Below are positions 27,696 through 37,149 of a stretch of 64,000 nucleotides of DNA, in pieces. Source of the stretch: Roseiarcus sp963732155. Lineage in GTDB: Bacteria; Pseudomonadota; Alphaproteobacteria; Rhizobiales; Beijerinckiaceae. The notes beneath the pieces were generated by a model, which worked only from the letters and a program-made list of their open reading frames with translations, ran no database searches and was not told the origin of the DNA. Within the stretch, counting starts at the first letter, position 1; the number at the start of each line of letters is the position of its first letter. The translations under genes and the position numbers were made by a program. The stretch spans positions 186,001 through 250,000 of the forward strand of contig CAVSYB010000015.1 in NCBI GenBank assembly GCA_963732155.1, in the 5' to 3' direction.

Positions 27696-28739
27696 TCAGC
27701 CGCCCGTCACGCTCATATGCCGCGGCGATGCTGGCTTACGGATCGACCGATCGATCACGAAATCGTGGCCTTTGGGCTTGCGCTGGATCGCTGAACGAAT
27801 GGCGTCGACAAGCATTCCGTCGCTTTCCGACCGTCTCAGCGGCGCGCGCAAGTCAGCGGAGTCCTCCTGGCCGAGACACATGAACAGAGTCCCCGAGCAG
27901 GTCACGCGAATGCGATTGCAGCTCTCGCAGAAGTTATGCGTCAGCGGAGTGATAAAGCCGAGGCGGCCGTTCGTCTCGGCCACGTCGTAGTAGCGGGCAG
28001 GCCCGCCGCTCAAGTATTTGGATGCCGACAGCGTCAGGCGGGTCGAGAGCTTGGCGCGCAACTCGCTTAGCGGCAGATATTGTTCGGCGCGACCGATCCC
28101 GATTTCGCCAAGCGGCATGACCTCGATGAAGGTCAGCTCCATGGAGCGGCCATGAGCCCATTCGATGAGCTCGAAGGCTTCGTCCTCGTTCACGCCCTTC
28201 AGGGCGACCGTATTGATCTTGACGGCGAGCCCTGCCTCTTGCGCCGCGCTGATCCCGGCCATCACCTTTTGAAAATCACCCCAACGCGTGATCACTCGGA
28301 ACTTCGTCGCATCAAGAGTGTCCAGCGAGACATTGACACGTTTGACCCCGCAATCGACGAGGTCTTTGGCGAAGCGGGCTAGCTGCGACCCGTTGGTCGT
28401 CAGAGTAAGTTCGTCAAGCGCTCCAGTGTCGAGATGACGGGAGAGCGATCGGAACAGAGCCATGATGTCGCGTCGGACGAGAGGTTCTCCGCCGGTGATC
28501 CTTAGTTTGCGGGCGCCGAGCCCGACAAAAGCCGAGCAGAGACGATCCAACTCCTCAAGCGTCAGCACGTCGCCTTTGGGCAGGAAATTCATGTCCTCCG
28601 ACATGCAATAGACGCAGCGAAAATCGCAGCGATCCGTCACCGACACCCGGACATAGCTGATTTTCCGTCCGAACGGATCGACCAGCGGCTGAACATGAGC
28701 CCCGGCGATGGAATCGATATTGACGGTCATCGGCGACAC
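27696..28739 (-). CDS. moaA: GTP 3',8-cyclase, molybdenum cofactor biosynthesis
   Basis: 347-residue radical SAM enzyme that converts GTP to 3',8-cyclo-dihydro-GTP, the first step of molybdopterin synthesis. N-terminal cluster CDFRCVYC (Cys38, 42, 45) and the C-terminal [4Fe-4S] site CESCNRIRVTCSGTLFMC are both present, and it ends in a GG tail (SVTGG) as MoaA must. A GTG at 28739 overlaps the last base of the moeA stop; ATG at 28730 is the alternative. Lying behind aioBA and moeA, it supplies cofactor for the molybdoenzyme AioA. Confidence 0.93.
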   Translation of the reverse strand: MSPMTVNIDSIAGAHVQPLVDPFGRKISYVRVSVTDRCDFRCVYCMSEDMNFLPKGDVLTLEELDRLCSAFVGLGARKLRITGGEPLVRRDIMALFRSLSRHLDTGALDELTLTTNGSQLARFAKDLVDCGVKRVNVSLDTLDATKFRVITRWGDFQKVMAGISAAQEAGLAVKINTVALKGVNEDEAFELIEWAHGRSMELTFIEVMPLGEIGIGRAEQYLPLSELRAKLSTRLTLSASKYLSGGPARYYDVAETNGRLGFITPLTHNFCESCNRIRVTCSGTLFMCLGQEDSADLRAPLRRSESDGMLVDAIRSAIQRKPKGHDFVIDRSIRKPASPRHMSVTGG

Positions 28740-29999
28740 TAGAGCGCAAATCCGTCGTGGAAGGGGTGAAACAACACGCTGTCGCCGATGCTAAGATCGC
28801 CCCTCGATGAGGAGATCTCCGCGAGGCCGTCGGCATGGACCAGCGGCTTCAATCGCGCCGAACCTCCACGACCGAGAATTTCTGTTTGAGGGCCGTTGTC
28901 CGTCGAAACGACCCGCGCCGGCGCAAATTCAGTACAGACCGGGCCTGTGATTGAAAGCGGAAATCACGCGCATCGGATAGCCGGTCGGTCGCTTTCGCTT
29001 GACGCCATCGAGCGCGCCGATGACAGCGTTCCCGAGGAACAACCAAGACACCAGGCACGAAACCGGATTGCCGGGCAGACCGAGATAAACGGCCTGCCCG
29101 ATCTTTCCGACCAGCGCCGGTTTTCCCGGTTTCACCGCGATCGTCAGGCATTCGAAGGACGAACCTTTCGCTGCAATTGCCGCAGCCGAATGGTCTTCCT
29201 CGCCGACCGAAGCGCCGCCCGTCGTGACCACAAGATCGAAAGTTCCGGCGAGATCGCCAAGGCGGCGCGCGATAGCGTCCGCATTGTCCGGAAGTCGGCC
29301 TCCGTCGTGCGGCTCAAGTCCCGCCCGTCGCGCGAGCGCCATCAGCATTGGCAAGTTGGAGTCGTAAACACAGGCGTCGCCGAGAGGTTCGCCCGGCCGC
29401 CGGACCTCGTCGCCGGTCGAGACGATAGCGATCCGCGGCCGACGCAGCACCTCGACGCTGGAATAGCCCTGTGCGGAGAGCAAAGCCAAATGCTGAATAT
29501 CGAGACGTTGCCCGCGCCCGAGCAGGGTCTCACCCTCTGCAAAGTCCTCACCTCGACGCCGAATGTTGCTTCCTCTACGGATTGGTCCGTCCACGACGAT
29601 CCGCGCGCCGCTTCGTCGCACATGCTCCTGCATCACGATTGTGTCGGCGCCGCCGGGGACCGGCGCGCCCGTGAAAATTCGCGCGGCCGCTCCGATAGGC
29701 AACGAGCCTGGGGGCTCGCCAGCGGGAATGCGAGAGGCGATCGCCAGCTCGGTCTCGATCGGGTTGAGGGAAGACGCGGCAAGAGCGTAGCCATCCATCG
29801 CCGATTGATCGAACCGCGGCAATGCGATCTGAGCCCCGACCTCTCCCGCGAGAATGCGGTGAAGCGCATCCGCGACGGGAACCTTTTCCCGGGCGTTGAT
29901 CGGTTCGGCGTAAGCCGCTGCGCGCTCGCAGGCTTCGTCGAGCGAAATCATCCCAGGTTTTTTGGAAAGTACGTCGCTCTCGGTCAGCTCCGCAGGCAT
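28739..29999 (-). pseudogene. moeA: Molybdopterin molybdenumtransferase MoeA, frameshifted near the C-terminus
   Basis: MoeA inserts molybdate into adenylated molybdopterin. Visible family segments are LPRFDQSAMDGYALAASS, FTGAPVPGGADTIVMQEHV, IAIVSTGDEV, TTGGASVGEEDH and YLGLPGNPVSCLVSW. The frame stops at 28929 after NHRPGLY, but the next frame carries on with TEFAPARVV, GGSARLKPLVHADGLAEI and SIGDSVLFHPF (the usual domain IV) and ends at 28739-28741, exactly overlapping the moaA start. A one-base slip near 28930-28940 therefore separates domain IV. Whether it is real or a read error is unclear. Start at 29999 (MPAELTESD) or 29951. Confidence 0.85.
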
Positions 30000-30128
30000 T
30001 GAGTTAGCACCAATCCGACCTTGATGATTAAGAAGATTCACCTCCGCTTTGAACGGAAGCCGATCATTATACCTCCCGGGCATGGAACGTTCTGCCCAGG
30101 AGTCGCTTCAGCTCATGCGTTTCCGTGG

Positions 30129-30153
30129 GAGCCCCATGTCGCCGCAGGGGCTC
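30129..30153 (-). terminator. Hairpin after aioA, possible attenuator
   Basis: A perfect 7-bp inverted repeat (GAGCCCC / GGGGCTC, 11-nt loop) begins in the aioA stop codon. No T-run follows, so it may only weaken read-through into moeA or protect the aioBA message. Confidence 0.3.
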
Positions 30154-32614
30154 AGACGCTATATTCCCACGACTTGAACGAGGTCTGACGCGCTCCGGCC
30201 GGCGCCGATGCGATCTTTCGTATGTTGCCCCAGGTCTGCTTGTAGTTCGGGATGATGAATTCGTTCACCCCTGCGTCGACCACATTGCCTTGGACGCCAG
30301 TCGGGAAAGCGAACAGCATGAACGTCTGCTTTCGCTTGGCGGTCGGCGTCGGATAGACCATCGCCTGGGTGGCGCCGCTGTCGTTATAGACTTCGACGAG
30401 ATCGCCCTGAGTAAGGCCCGCCTCCTTCATGTCCTCCGGGTTCATCTGGATGTACGGGAAAGGCCAGCGGTCCATGACGAAGTCGTTCTGCTGGTCGAGG
30501 TAGGCGCTTTGCCAGACCTGGTTGGCGCGGCCATTGTTGATGAGGAAGGCGAATTTCTTCGATTCCGCCTCTTTGCCGGGCGCTTGGAGTCCACGCCACT
30601 GCGTCGCCATGAAGGTCGCCTTGCCATCCTTCGAGTTGAACTTTCCGTCGGCGAACAGGCGCTTGGTGCCGATGAGCTTGCCGTTCTCGTAGCCGGTCGC
30701 GGGCTCCTGAACGCCGTTCGTCCCGGCAACGCGCAAGCGATCATAGGTGACGAATTCGCCGCCTTTGGCGTTGTTGTGATAGCCGTCCATGAAGGCGTCT
30801 TCTTCAGTCTTCCAGTCGAAGCCTTTGAACTTGTCAGCGACGTCGTTCTTGCCCATCTCTCGGAAGGCCGCCTCCATGTGATTGGCGATTCGCGCGGCGA
30901 TCAGGCAGTCAGGGAGCGACTGCCCCGGCGGATCCATATAGCGCTCGGTCAATCGCAAGCGACGTTCGCCGTTCATCGAGGTCAAGTTCATCTCGCCGGC
31001 CGTCGCGGCAGGCAACCAGACGTGTGACGCCTTGCCGATCTGGGTCGGCACGATGTCGATATCGACGGAGAAGAGCCCGCCCTTCTTGATCGCAGCGAGA
31101 ATGGCGTCGACTTGCGCCTTTCTATCGCCATAGGGTGCCGCCGACATGGCGTCTTTCACTATATCGGTTCGCTTCTTGTACATCTGTTTGAAATTGTCGG
31201 CGTTGAGAGTCGTCTTGTAGTGATCGCACGCCCAGATGTGATGGACGCCGCCCTTGCCCTCGAACAGGAGCTTGTCGACATAGGCCGCCGGGCGTCCGAC
31301 GTGAGCGTCCGACGGACGCACGTAGCCTTCCTGGTGACCCCCCATACGGACGCAGCCGCCGCCCGGGCGCCCGATGTTTCCTGTCGCCAAAGCGACATTC
31401 ACCAGCGCTCCATTGGTGCGGTAATTGTCGTTGCCCCAGATCAGGCCCTTCTCGTAGGCGAACATCGTCCGGTTGCGCGCGCCGTTGTCCTTCGGCTTTG
31501 CGATCCATTCGGCTGATTTGCGGATTTGATCGACGGTCAAGCCGGTGATTTTCGCCGCATCCTCGAGGCTCGTCTTGTTGGCCGCGACCGCCTTGTCGAA
31601 GTCCGTGGTCGAGGCGGCGATCAGGTCCTTGTCGACCCATCCCTGGTCCGCGATATGGCTCAGCCAGGCGTTGAATAGCGCAAGGTCCGTTCCCGAATTG
31701 ATTGCAAGATGCATGACGCGGTCCTGGCCCGCCTCGACTTCGCAAGCATTGATCGTCACGGTGCGGCGCGGATCGACAAAAATGATCCTGGCCGGCGGAT
31801 GCGCCTCGTTCGGCATTTCGGACTTCTTCTTGTCGTTCGACACGCCACGCAGATTCGGAATCCAGTGATTGAGGAAATAGTTGGTCTGCGTCTCGAGCGC
31901 GTTTGTTCCGACCGCGACGATCGTATCGGCGAGTTCGGCGTCCTCGTAGCAATTGTTGAGCTCGCCAACGCCCATGTCGCGCGTGGCATGCACCTCGGAA
32001 TTGTAGGCGGGCCGATTGTGGATGCGGATGTTCTTGATCTTCATCGCGCCGAAATAGAGCTTGCCCGTGCCCCAGGTGTTCTCGTAGCCGCCGCCCGCAC
32101 CGCCATGATCAAAGGCGGAGACGAAGAGTCCGTCTTCGCCCTGATCAGCGATGACGGCCGTCGTGACCTTCGCCACGAGATCGAGCGCGTCGTCCCAACT
32201 GGTCGGCTGCATCTGGCCGTAGCGCCAGACCATCGGGTCGGTGAGACGCTGCTGTTGGGTCGAGCGGGCTTCGGAGAAGGATTCTTCGGCCATTCGGGCG
32301 CCGCGCACCGAACCCAGCCCCGAATTCACGACGCAATCGGGATCCGGCTTGATCACGATATGGACGTCCTTTCCGTCCTGTTTAACGATATTGTACATCG
32401 ATGGCGCGTACCAATTTGCCGTCATCGCGGCTTGCTGCTTCGAAAGATCGATGTTGAACTTGTTTTGGCCGGGATCCATTCCGCCCTGCTTGTTGATGTC
32501 CCAAGTATAGGCCTTGTAACCGCAGCCAACGATGCAGAATTGGCAGGTGACGTTGTGCTCTTTCGCATCGGCCGGGATGATCGGGAGTCGATCGAGATGG
32601 CGCTTGAATGTCAT
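30152..32614 (-). CDS. aioA: Arsenite oxidase large subunit (molybdopterin)
   Basis: 820-residue catalytic subunit of arsenite oxidase, a DMSO-reductase-family molybdoenzyme with bis-MGD. The N-terminal [3Fe-4S] motif is Cys24-x2-Cys27-x3-Cys31 (CQFCIVGC), with no fourth Cys, as is typical for AioA. Family segments include SAFDHGGAGGGYENTWGTGK, RIHNRPAYNSEVHATRDMG and NVALATGNIGRPGGGCVRMG. It oxidises As(III) to As(V) in the periplasm. It lacks its own signal and is carried by the Tat signal of AioB, which is encoded 3 bp upstream. Confidence 0.96.
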   Translation of the reverse strand: MTFKRHLDRLPIIPADAKEHNVTCQFCIVGCGYKAYTWDINKQGGMDPGQNKFNIDLSKQQAAMTANWYAPSMYNIVKQDGKDVHIVIKPDPDCVVNSGLGSVRGARMAEESFSEARSTQQQRLTDPMVWRYGQMQPTSWDDALDLVAKVTTAVIADQGEDGLFVSAFDHGGAGGGYENTWGTGKLYFGAMKIKNIRIHNRPAYNSEVHATRDMGVGELNNCYEDAELADTIVAVGTNALETQTNYFLNHWIPNLRGVSNDKKKSEMPNEAHPPARIIFVDPRRTVTINACEVEAGQDRVMHLAINSGTDLALFNAWLSHIADQGWVDKDLIAASTTDFDKAVAANKTSLEDAAKITGLTVDQIRKSAEWIAKPKDNGARNRTMFAYEKGLIWGNDNYRTNGALVNVALATGNIGRPGGGCVRMGGHQEGYVRPSDAHVGRPAAYVDKLLFEGKGGVHHIWACDHYKTTLNADNFKQMYKKRTDIVKDAMSAAPYGDRKAQVDAILAAIKKGGLFSVDIDIVPTQIGKASHVWLPAATAGEMNLTSMNGERRLRLTERYMDPPGQSLPDCLIAARIANHMEAAFREMGKNDVADKFKGFDWKTEEDAFMDGYHNNAKGGEFVTYDRLRVAGTNGVQEPATGYENGKLIGTKRLFADGKFNSKDGKATFMATQWRGLQAPGKEAESKKFAFLINNGRANQVWQSAYLDQQNDFVMDRWPFPYIQMNPEDMKEAGLTQGDLVEVYNDSGATQAMVYPTPTAKRKQTFMLFAFPTGVQGNVVDAGVNEFIIPNYKQTWGNIRKIASAPAGARQTSFKSWEYSV

Positions 32615-32617
32615 GGC

Positions 32618-33145
32618 TCAGCCCTCCAGAACGTTCGACAGGCGGCCGTAGAGCAGCTCGTCGACGCCGTCGGCGTAGATATCTCCCTTGCCATCGATGC
32701 GCAGAAGGTACTGCGGCAGATTCTGGGTCGCTTGCCCCCAGATTTGCTGGCCGCCGTTCTCGCAGTCGAAACGGGAATAGTGGCCGGGGCAGTTCATGGA
32801 TTTGTCTTTGTCGCTGTAGGAGAGCGGGAAACCCTTGTGCGGGCAGGTGGTGGAAAAGCCGACGATGTCGCCGTCGGGCCCCACGCCGCCGGGCGCCTTT
32901 TTCCCCAGCCTGATCAGCACGCCCGGGGCGTCTCGATCCGGATAGTTGACCGCGAGCGGCACGTTCGGCTTGAGATCGCCGACATTCGCGAGCCGATTGG
33001 AGGGATAGGCGACGCGCGCCAAAGGCGCCTTGGCTTCAGCCCGTTGCGGAATGACCGTTGCGGCTGCAGCGCCTGCTGCCGCGACGCCAGCCCCGGATAG
33101 AAACCACCGGCGGCCGATGTCGACTTTGCGATCGCACCTCTTCAT
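32618..33145 (-). CDS. aioB: Arsenite oxidase small subunit (Rieske)
   Basis: 175 residues. It has a twin-arginine signal (DIGRRWFLSGAGVAAAGAA) and a Rieske [2Fe-2S] site with Cys101/His103 in CPHKG and Cys119/His122 in CPGHYS. Electrons from AioA pass through this cluster to a cytochrome c. No cytochrome c gene lies in the operon here, so the acceptor must be encoded elsewhere. SD AGGAAAG lies before the ATG, and a sigma-54-type promoter is 41-54 bp upstream of it. Confidence 0.95.
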   Translation of the reverse strand: MKRCDRKVDIGRRWFLSGAGVAAAGAAAATVIPQRAEAKAPLARVAYPSNRLANVGDLKPNVPLAVNYPDRDAPGVLIRLGKKAPGGVGPDGDIVGFSTTCPHKGFPLSYSDKDKSMNCPGHYSRFDCENGGQQIWGQATQNLPQYLLRIDGKGDIYADGVDELLYGRLSNVLEG

Positions 33146-33432
33146 GTCTTTCCTCGCTCATGCTGGGAACCCCGCAGGAAAGCGAGCAGAAAGCGTGCCG
33201 CATCGGCAGAAGCGCCGCCTTTCAACAATGTCAAACGCTTAGATGAGTCGCGACGCGCGCCGTCGTTCGCTTCTTCTTACATTCCGGTTGAGAGAAGTTC
33301 GGAAAGCCGGACAGCCGCGCGTAACGGCGGGATCAGACAATAACGCCATATCCTGCCGCGCAAAACAATTCCTGGCGAGAAAGACACCGAAAGACACTCC
33401 ACGTTTCTCGAAGGTTTCGCTCGCTCGAGGTC
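33146..33432. other. Control region between aioR and aioB
   Basis: 287 bp without a gene. It holds the sigma-54-type promoter of aioBA near the aioB end. The remaining ~230 bp (33200-33432) are the expected place for upstream AioR sites, but I cannot identify a convincing enhancer dyad by eye. Confidence 0.6.
33186..33199 (-). promoter_or_regulatory. Sigma-54 (RpoN) promoter of aioBA
   Basis: On the minus strand the sequence GGCACGCTTTCTGC has the invariant GG and GC of the -24/-12 elements with exactly 10 bp between them (consensus TGGCACG-N4-TTGC). The transcript would start near 33174, leaving a leader of about 30 nt to the aioB ATG at 33145. AioR is a sigma-54 activator encoded just upstream, which fits known aio regulation. 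Confidence 0.85.
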
Positions 33433-34767
33433 CTACTCGGTTGCGCCGGCGACGACAATTCCGTAACGACGCATTTTCTCCCATAGCGTCGTGCGGGATA
33501 TGTCGAGTCGCTTTGCGGCGACAGCGATCTGACCGCCTGTCTCTTGAAGCACGCGCCCGATTTGTCGCTTTTCCGCGGCGTCGCGCACCGCCGCCAAGGG
33601 CAACACAGGAGCGACGCTGTCAACGGCTGTCTCTCTGAGCTCGGGGAAGAGGTCCGCCGGCATCAGCCAAGGTCCCGTCGCCAAGGCGACGGCGCGCTCG
33701 AAGCGATTGCGGAGCTCGCGCACATTGCCTCGCCAAGCGTGCGCCAGCGCCGCCTCCTCGGCGAGCGAACTTATCCCTCGCAATTCGCATTCGTCCTGTC
33801 CGCAAAATTCGGCGAAGTAACGCGAAAGAAGCCATGAAATGTCTTCAGGGCGTTGGCGAAGCGGGGGCACCTCCACGGTGACTGCATTGATTCGATAGAA
33901 AAGGTCCTCGCGAAACCGACCAAGCCGCACGCGTTCGGTGAGGTTTTCGCTTGTCGCGCAGACGATGCGCGCTCTGAGCGAAACGCTTGCTTCGCCGCCG
34001 ACGCGATGAAAGTGTCGATCCTCGAGCACGCGCAGCATCTTCGATTGCAGCGCGAGCGGCATGTCCGCGATTTCGTCGAGGAAGAGAACGCCCCCCCGCG
34101 CACGCTCGGCATAGCCAAGGTGCCGTTGATGCGCGCCCGAAAAGGCGCCCTTCTCATGTCCGAAGACTTCGCTTTCTAATAGCTCGCTCGGAATCGCCGC
34201 GCAATTGACGGCCATGAAAGGTTCGCCGGCGGCCGGCGACGCCAAATGCAAGAATCTCGCGCAAACTTCTTTCCCCGAGCCCGTCTCGCCCGTGAAGAGC
34301 GCCGGAAGAGATCGCACGGCGATGCGGCGAAGGAGGCCCTCGATCTTGCGCATGGCGGGCGAGACGCCGAGAGCGCCTTCCGCGGTGTCGCGCACGCGAA
34401 GAGAAAGAATCTCGCGCGCCTTCTGCAAAAGGCAGCGCAGATCGAACGGCTTGGTCAAATAGTCGAAGGCGCCGGCCCTCACCAACGCCACCGCCTGATC
34501 GATTTGTCCGTAGGCGGTCATGAATATGAAGGGCGGCGCATAGGACCGGGCGTTGGCCGCGCGGAACACAGCTTCTCCGCTCATGTCGGTCAGTCTTATG
34601 TCGCAAAGCACGAGATCGGGAGCGCCGGATTGCACGCGATCGATCGCCTCCCGACCAGTTTGCCACCACGAGGTTCTCCAGCCCTCGAGCTCAAGCGCGC
34701 GCTGAAGCGATTCTCCCATGATGGGGTCGTCTTCGACAATCGCGATCACCCCCACGTCGTCAGGCAT
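33433..34767 (-). CDS. aioR: Sigma-54-dependent response regulator of arsenite oxidation
   Basis: 444 residues (NtrC class). The receiver domain has acidic residues IVEDDPIMGES and the phosphoacceptor Asp in LVLCDIRLTDMSG. The AAA+ domain has Walker A GETGSGKE, the sigma-54-contacting loop GAFSGAHQRHLG and Walker B GGVLFLDEIADM. The C-terminal Fis-type HTH is AAKRLDISRTTLWEKMRRYG. It is phosphorylated by AioS and activates the aioBA promoter. The start at MPDDVGVI overlaps the aioS end by 8 bp; a start at 34776 would overlap it by 17 bp. Confidence 0.93.
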   Translation of the reverse strand: MPDDVGVIAIVEDDPIMGESLQRALELEGWRTSWWQTGREAIDRVQSGAPDLVLCDIRLTDMSGEAVFRAANARSYAPPFIFMTAYGQIDQAVALVRAGAFDYLTKPFDLRCLLQKAREILSLRVRDTAEGALGVSPAMRKIEGLLRRIAVRSLPALFTGETGSGKEVCARFLHLASPAAGEPFMAVNCAAIPSELLESEVFGHEKGAFSGAHQRHLGYAERARGGVLFLDEIADMPLALQSKMLRVLEDRHFHRVGGEASVSLRARIVCATSENLTERVRLGRFREDLFYRINAVTVEVPPLRQRPEDISWLLSRYFAEFCGQDECELRGISSLAEEAALAHAWRGNVRELRNRFERAVALATGPWLMPADLFPELRETAVDSVAPVLPLAAVRDAAEKRQIGRVLQETGGQIAVAAKRLDISRTTLWEKMRRYGIVVAGATE

Positions 34768-36244
34768 TGACCACATCCTCTACGGTCGCCGCGTCTTCGT
34801 CACCTCGCGACTGGTATTTCTCTTGGTACGGCCAAATCACTTGGACGATCGTCTTGAAATTGTCGTCGCGGACGACGCGGATCACCCCTCGCTCATCGGC
34901 GACGAGGCGCCGCACGATCCAAAGACCCAGGCCGTCGCTCGCCGGCAAGGCGACGGGCGCCTCCGCGACGAGATATTCGATAAGCGCTGGCGACATGCCA
35001 GATCCGTGGTCGCCGATTTCGATTTTCAAGGACTCGGCGCCGCCGCTTGCGCGCAACTGCACGACGCCGCCCGCGGGAGTCGCCGCGCAGGCGTTAAGCA
35101 GCAGATTGAGCGTCGCTTGACGCACGCTGCCGGCCGAGACGGACAATCTTCCGTGAACATCGTTGATCCACTCGAGCTTGATATGCCGACGAACCGCCTC
35201 CGGCTCGATCAACAACCGCAAATCGTCGATGTCGGCGGCGCTAACCTGTCTCTTCAACTCCTCCCGCCGATAGATCACGAGTGTGGAGCGAACGACGTTC
35301 CGGATATGGGTCAGTCCGCGTTTGAGCAGGTCGAGGGTCGATTCGCGAACCGTTGAATCTCCGCCGTGGCGACGAAGCGTATCGAGCGCATTGAACAAGC
35401 CGCCGAGCGGATTGTTGACCTCATGCGCCATTCCGGAGGCAAGCTTGCCGAGAACGGCGTATTTCTCTTGCTCAGCAAGGTGGGTCGCAAGGGACTCGCG
35501 TTCATCGACGGCGCGCGCCATTGCGTTGAATCGATCGAAGAGTTGCGCGAATTCCCGCGATATCTTGCGTCGGTTCGGTTCAGGGATGGGTTCGGCGCGG
35601 CCCTCGCGGATGCGTTCGACATATTTGGTCAAGACGCCCAAGGGCTGAAGCATGCGCTTGAGCGCCAAATAGCCGATGACGGCGAATGCGACGGTCAAAG
35701 CTCCGTTGACCAGGATGAGGGTCAGGAAGACCTCGCGCCGCACGCGAAGCAATTCAGAAATATCGATCTCGGACAGAATGCGGCCAACTGAGAACCCTTC
35801 TGTTCGCAGGGTTCGAGACAGCCACGCGCGGCCATCAAAATTGTCGATCACGAGGTCGTCGGTCGGCGAGAAATGTTGCGCGAGCGCGGCCGGCACGTCG
35901 CGCTGGACAGGGAATCTGACGGGGTCGGAGGCTGCGAGAACCTTCCCGTCCGGCAATTCGACGAGGACATAGAGCGTGTCCACGCCGCTATAGTGACTGC
36001 GGGCTCGATCGAGCGCGTCGAATGTCTCCCAGACGTCTGCGCGCAAGACAGGTTGAAGGACGGCGGCGGAGAGACCGTCGAGATAGGCGTTGGTCAGCAG
36101 ACGAAGATTGCTTTCCTGATCCGAGGCCAATCGGCTCAACACGACTTGCGAGATCATCGCTGCGATTCCGACCATCAGGCCGGCGACGAGCAGCGGCACC
36201 TTCCATGCAAGGGGCCAAGTCATGAACTTCGCCAGGCGAGACAT
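34760..36244 (-). CDS. aioS: Arsenite-sensing histidine kinase
   Basis: 494-residue membrane sensor kinase. TM1 near residues 10-30 (VPLLVAGLMVGIAAMISQ), a periplasmic sensor loop, TM2 (VFLTLILVNGALTVAFAVIG), HAMP, H-box HEVNNPLGGLFNALD, N-box LLLNACAATPAGG and G-boxes GDHGSGMSP and GLGLWIVRRL. AioS works with the periplasmic AioX and phosphorylates AioR. Its ATG overlaps the aioX stop by one base (TGATG). Confidence 0.92.
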   Translation of the reverse strand: MSRLAKFMTWPLAWKVPLLVAGLMVGIAAMISQVVLSRLASDQESNLRLLTNAYLDGLSAAVLQPVLRADVWETFDALDRARSHYSGVDTLYVLVELPDGKVLAASDPVRFPVQRDVPAALAQHFSPTDDLVIDNFDGRAWLSRTLRTEGFSVGRILSEIDISELLRVRREVFLTLILVNGALTVAFAVIGYLALKRMLQPLGVLTKYVERIREGRAEPIPEPNRRKISREFAQLFDRFNAMARAVDERESLATHLAEQEKYAVLGKLASGMAHEVNNPLGGLFNALDTLRRHGGDSTVRESTLDLLKRGLTHIRNVVRSTLVIYRREELKRQVSAADIDDLRLLIEPEAVRRHIKLEWINDVHGRLSVSAGSVRQATLNLLLNACAATPAGGVVQLRASGGAESLKIEIGDHGSGMSPALIEYLVAEAPVALPASDGLGLWIVRRLVADERGVIRVVRDDNFKTIVQVIWPYQEKYQSRGDEDAATVEDVVNA

Positions 36245-37149
36245 CAGACCTGCGCCTTGACGACGAGCCACTTCTCAAGCGTGGCGTGATAGAGGTCAGG
36301 CGTTGCGTGCGCGAAGCCGTCGAGTTCGAGGATTTTCAGAATCTTCTGGCCAAGTGGATCGGAAGGCATTGCGATAAAAGCCGCCGATAGCGCCCGCGCC
36401 AGGCCTGCGTCGCGGGTCGCCTCCAGACCGACGATCGGGGGAAATCCAAGGCGCTCAGAGCGATAGATGACGCGCGTCTTGCGGGTCAGATCGGGCTCGC
36501 GCTCATTCATCACATCCCATACATAGCCGTCGATGCTGCCGCTTTGCGCGAGTCCCGCCGCGACCGCGCGAACCACATTGCGATGGCCATAAGTGAAGAA
36601 GAAATCGCGAAAGAACTCGGCTGGCGTCGTATGTCGAATCGCCAGAAGATAGCGGGTGACGAGGTAGCCTGAGGTGCTGTCGGGATCGGAGAAGGCGTGA
36701 ACGCTGCCCTTCGCGTCGTCGAATGACTGCGCCGTGGTCGCTTCGTTGACGATGACGTAGGTCTGATAAAGCGGGTCGCCGCGATAGAGAGGAACAGCCA
36801 GAAGCGCGAATTGATCTTTGTGTTGAACATAGGGGTCGTCACAAATCCACGCCGCGTCGAGCTGTCCCGACAACAACATCGCGGTGATTTCCTGATAGGT
36901 GCGGCGCCTCACAAGCTGCACCGGTCGGTCCAGCCGTTGGGCCAGATAGGCCCGGATCAGCGACAACAGTTGGATGTCTGAATCAAGAAACAGCGGGTTG
37001 ACGCCGAAGCTCACGACGCTGCTGGCGGCGCACCCCGGGGAGGAGAAGGTCCACGGCGTCAGGAAGGCGGCGGCAAGACCCGCGATTGCTTGCCGTCGGC
37101 AGACGGCAAAGGGCTCAGCGCGCTGTCGCCATTTGCGACTTTGCGGCAT
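36244..37149 (-). CDS. aioX: Periplasmic arsenite-binding protein
   Basis: 301 residues of the PhnD/phosphonate-type periplasmic binding fold. It has an export signal (IAGLAAAFLTPWTFSSPGCA; the Cys near residue 40 could suggest a lipobox, but the context is imperfect). The Cys103 in DAAWICDDPY is at the position of the conserved cysteine reported to matter for arsenite sensing in Agrobacterium AioX. It is first in an overlapping aioX-aioS-aioR operon. Confidence 0.9.
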   Translation of the reverse strand: MPQSRKWRQRAEPFAVCRRQAIAGLAAAFLTPWTFSSPGCAASSVVSFGVNPLFLDSDIQLLSLIRAYLAQRLDRPVQLVRRRTYQEITAMLLSGQLDAAWICDDPYVQHKDQFALLAVPLYRGDPLYQTYVIVNEATTAQSFDDAKGSVHAFSDPDSTSGYLVTRYLLAIRHTTPAEFFRDFFFTYGHRNVVRAVAAGLAQSGSIDGYVWDVMNEREPDLTRKTRVIYRSERLGFPPIVGLEATRDAGLARALSAAFIAMPSDPLGQKILKILELDGFAHATPDLYHATLEKWLVVKAQV

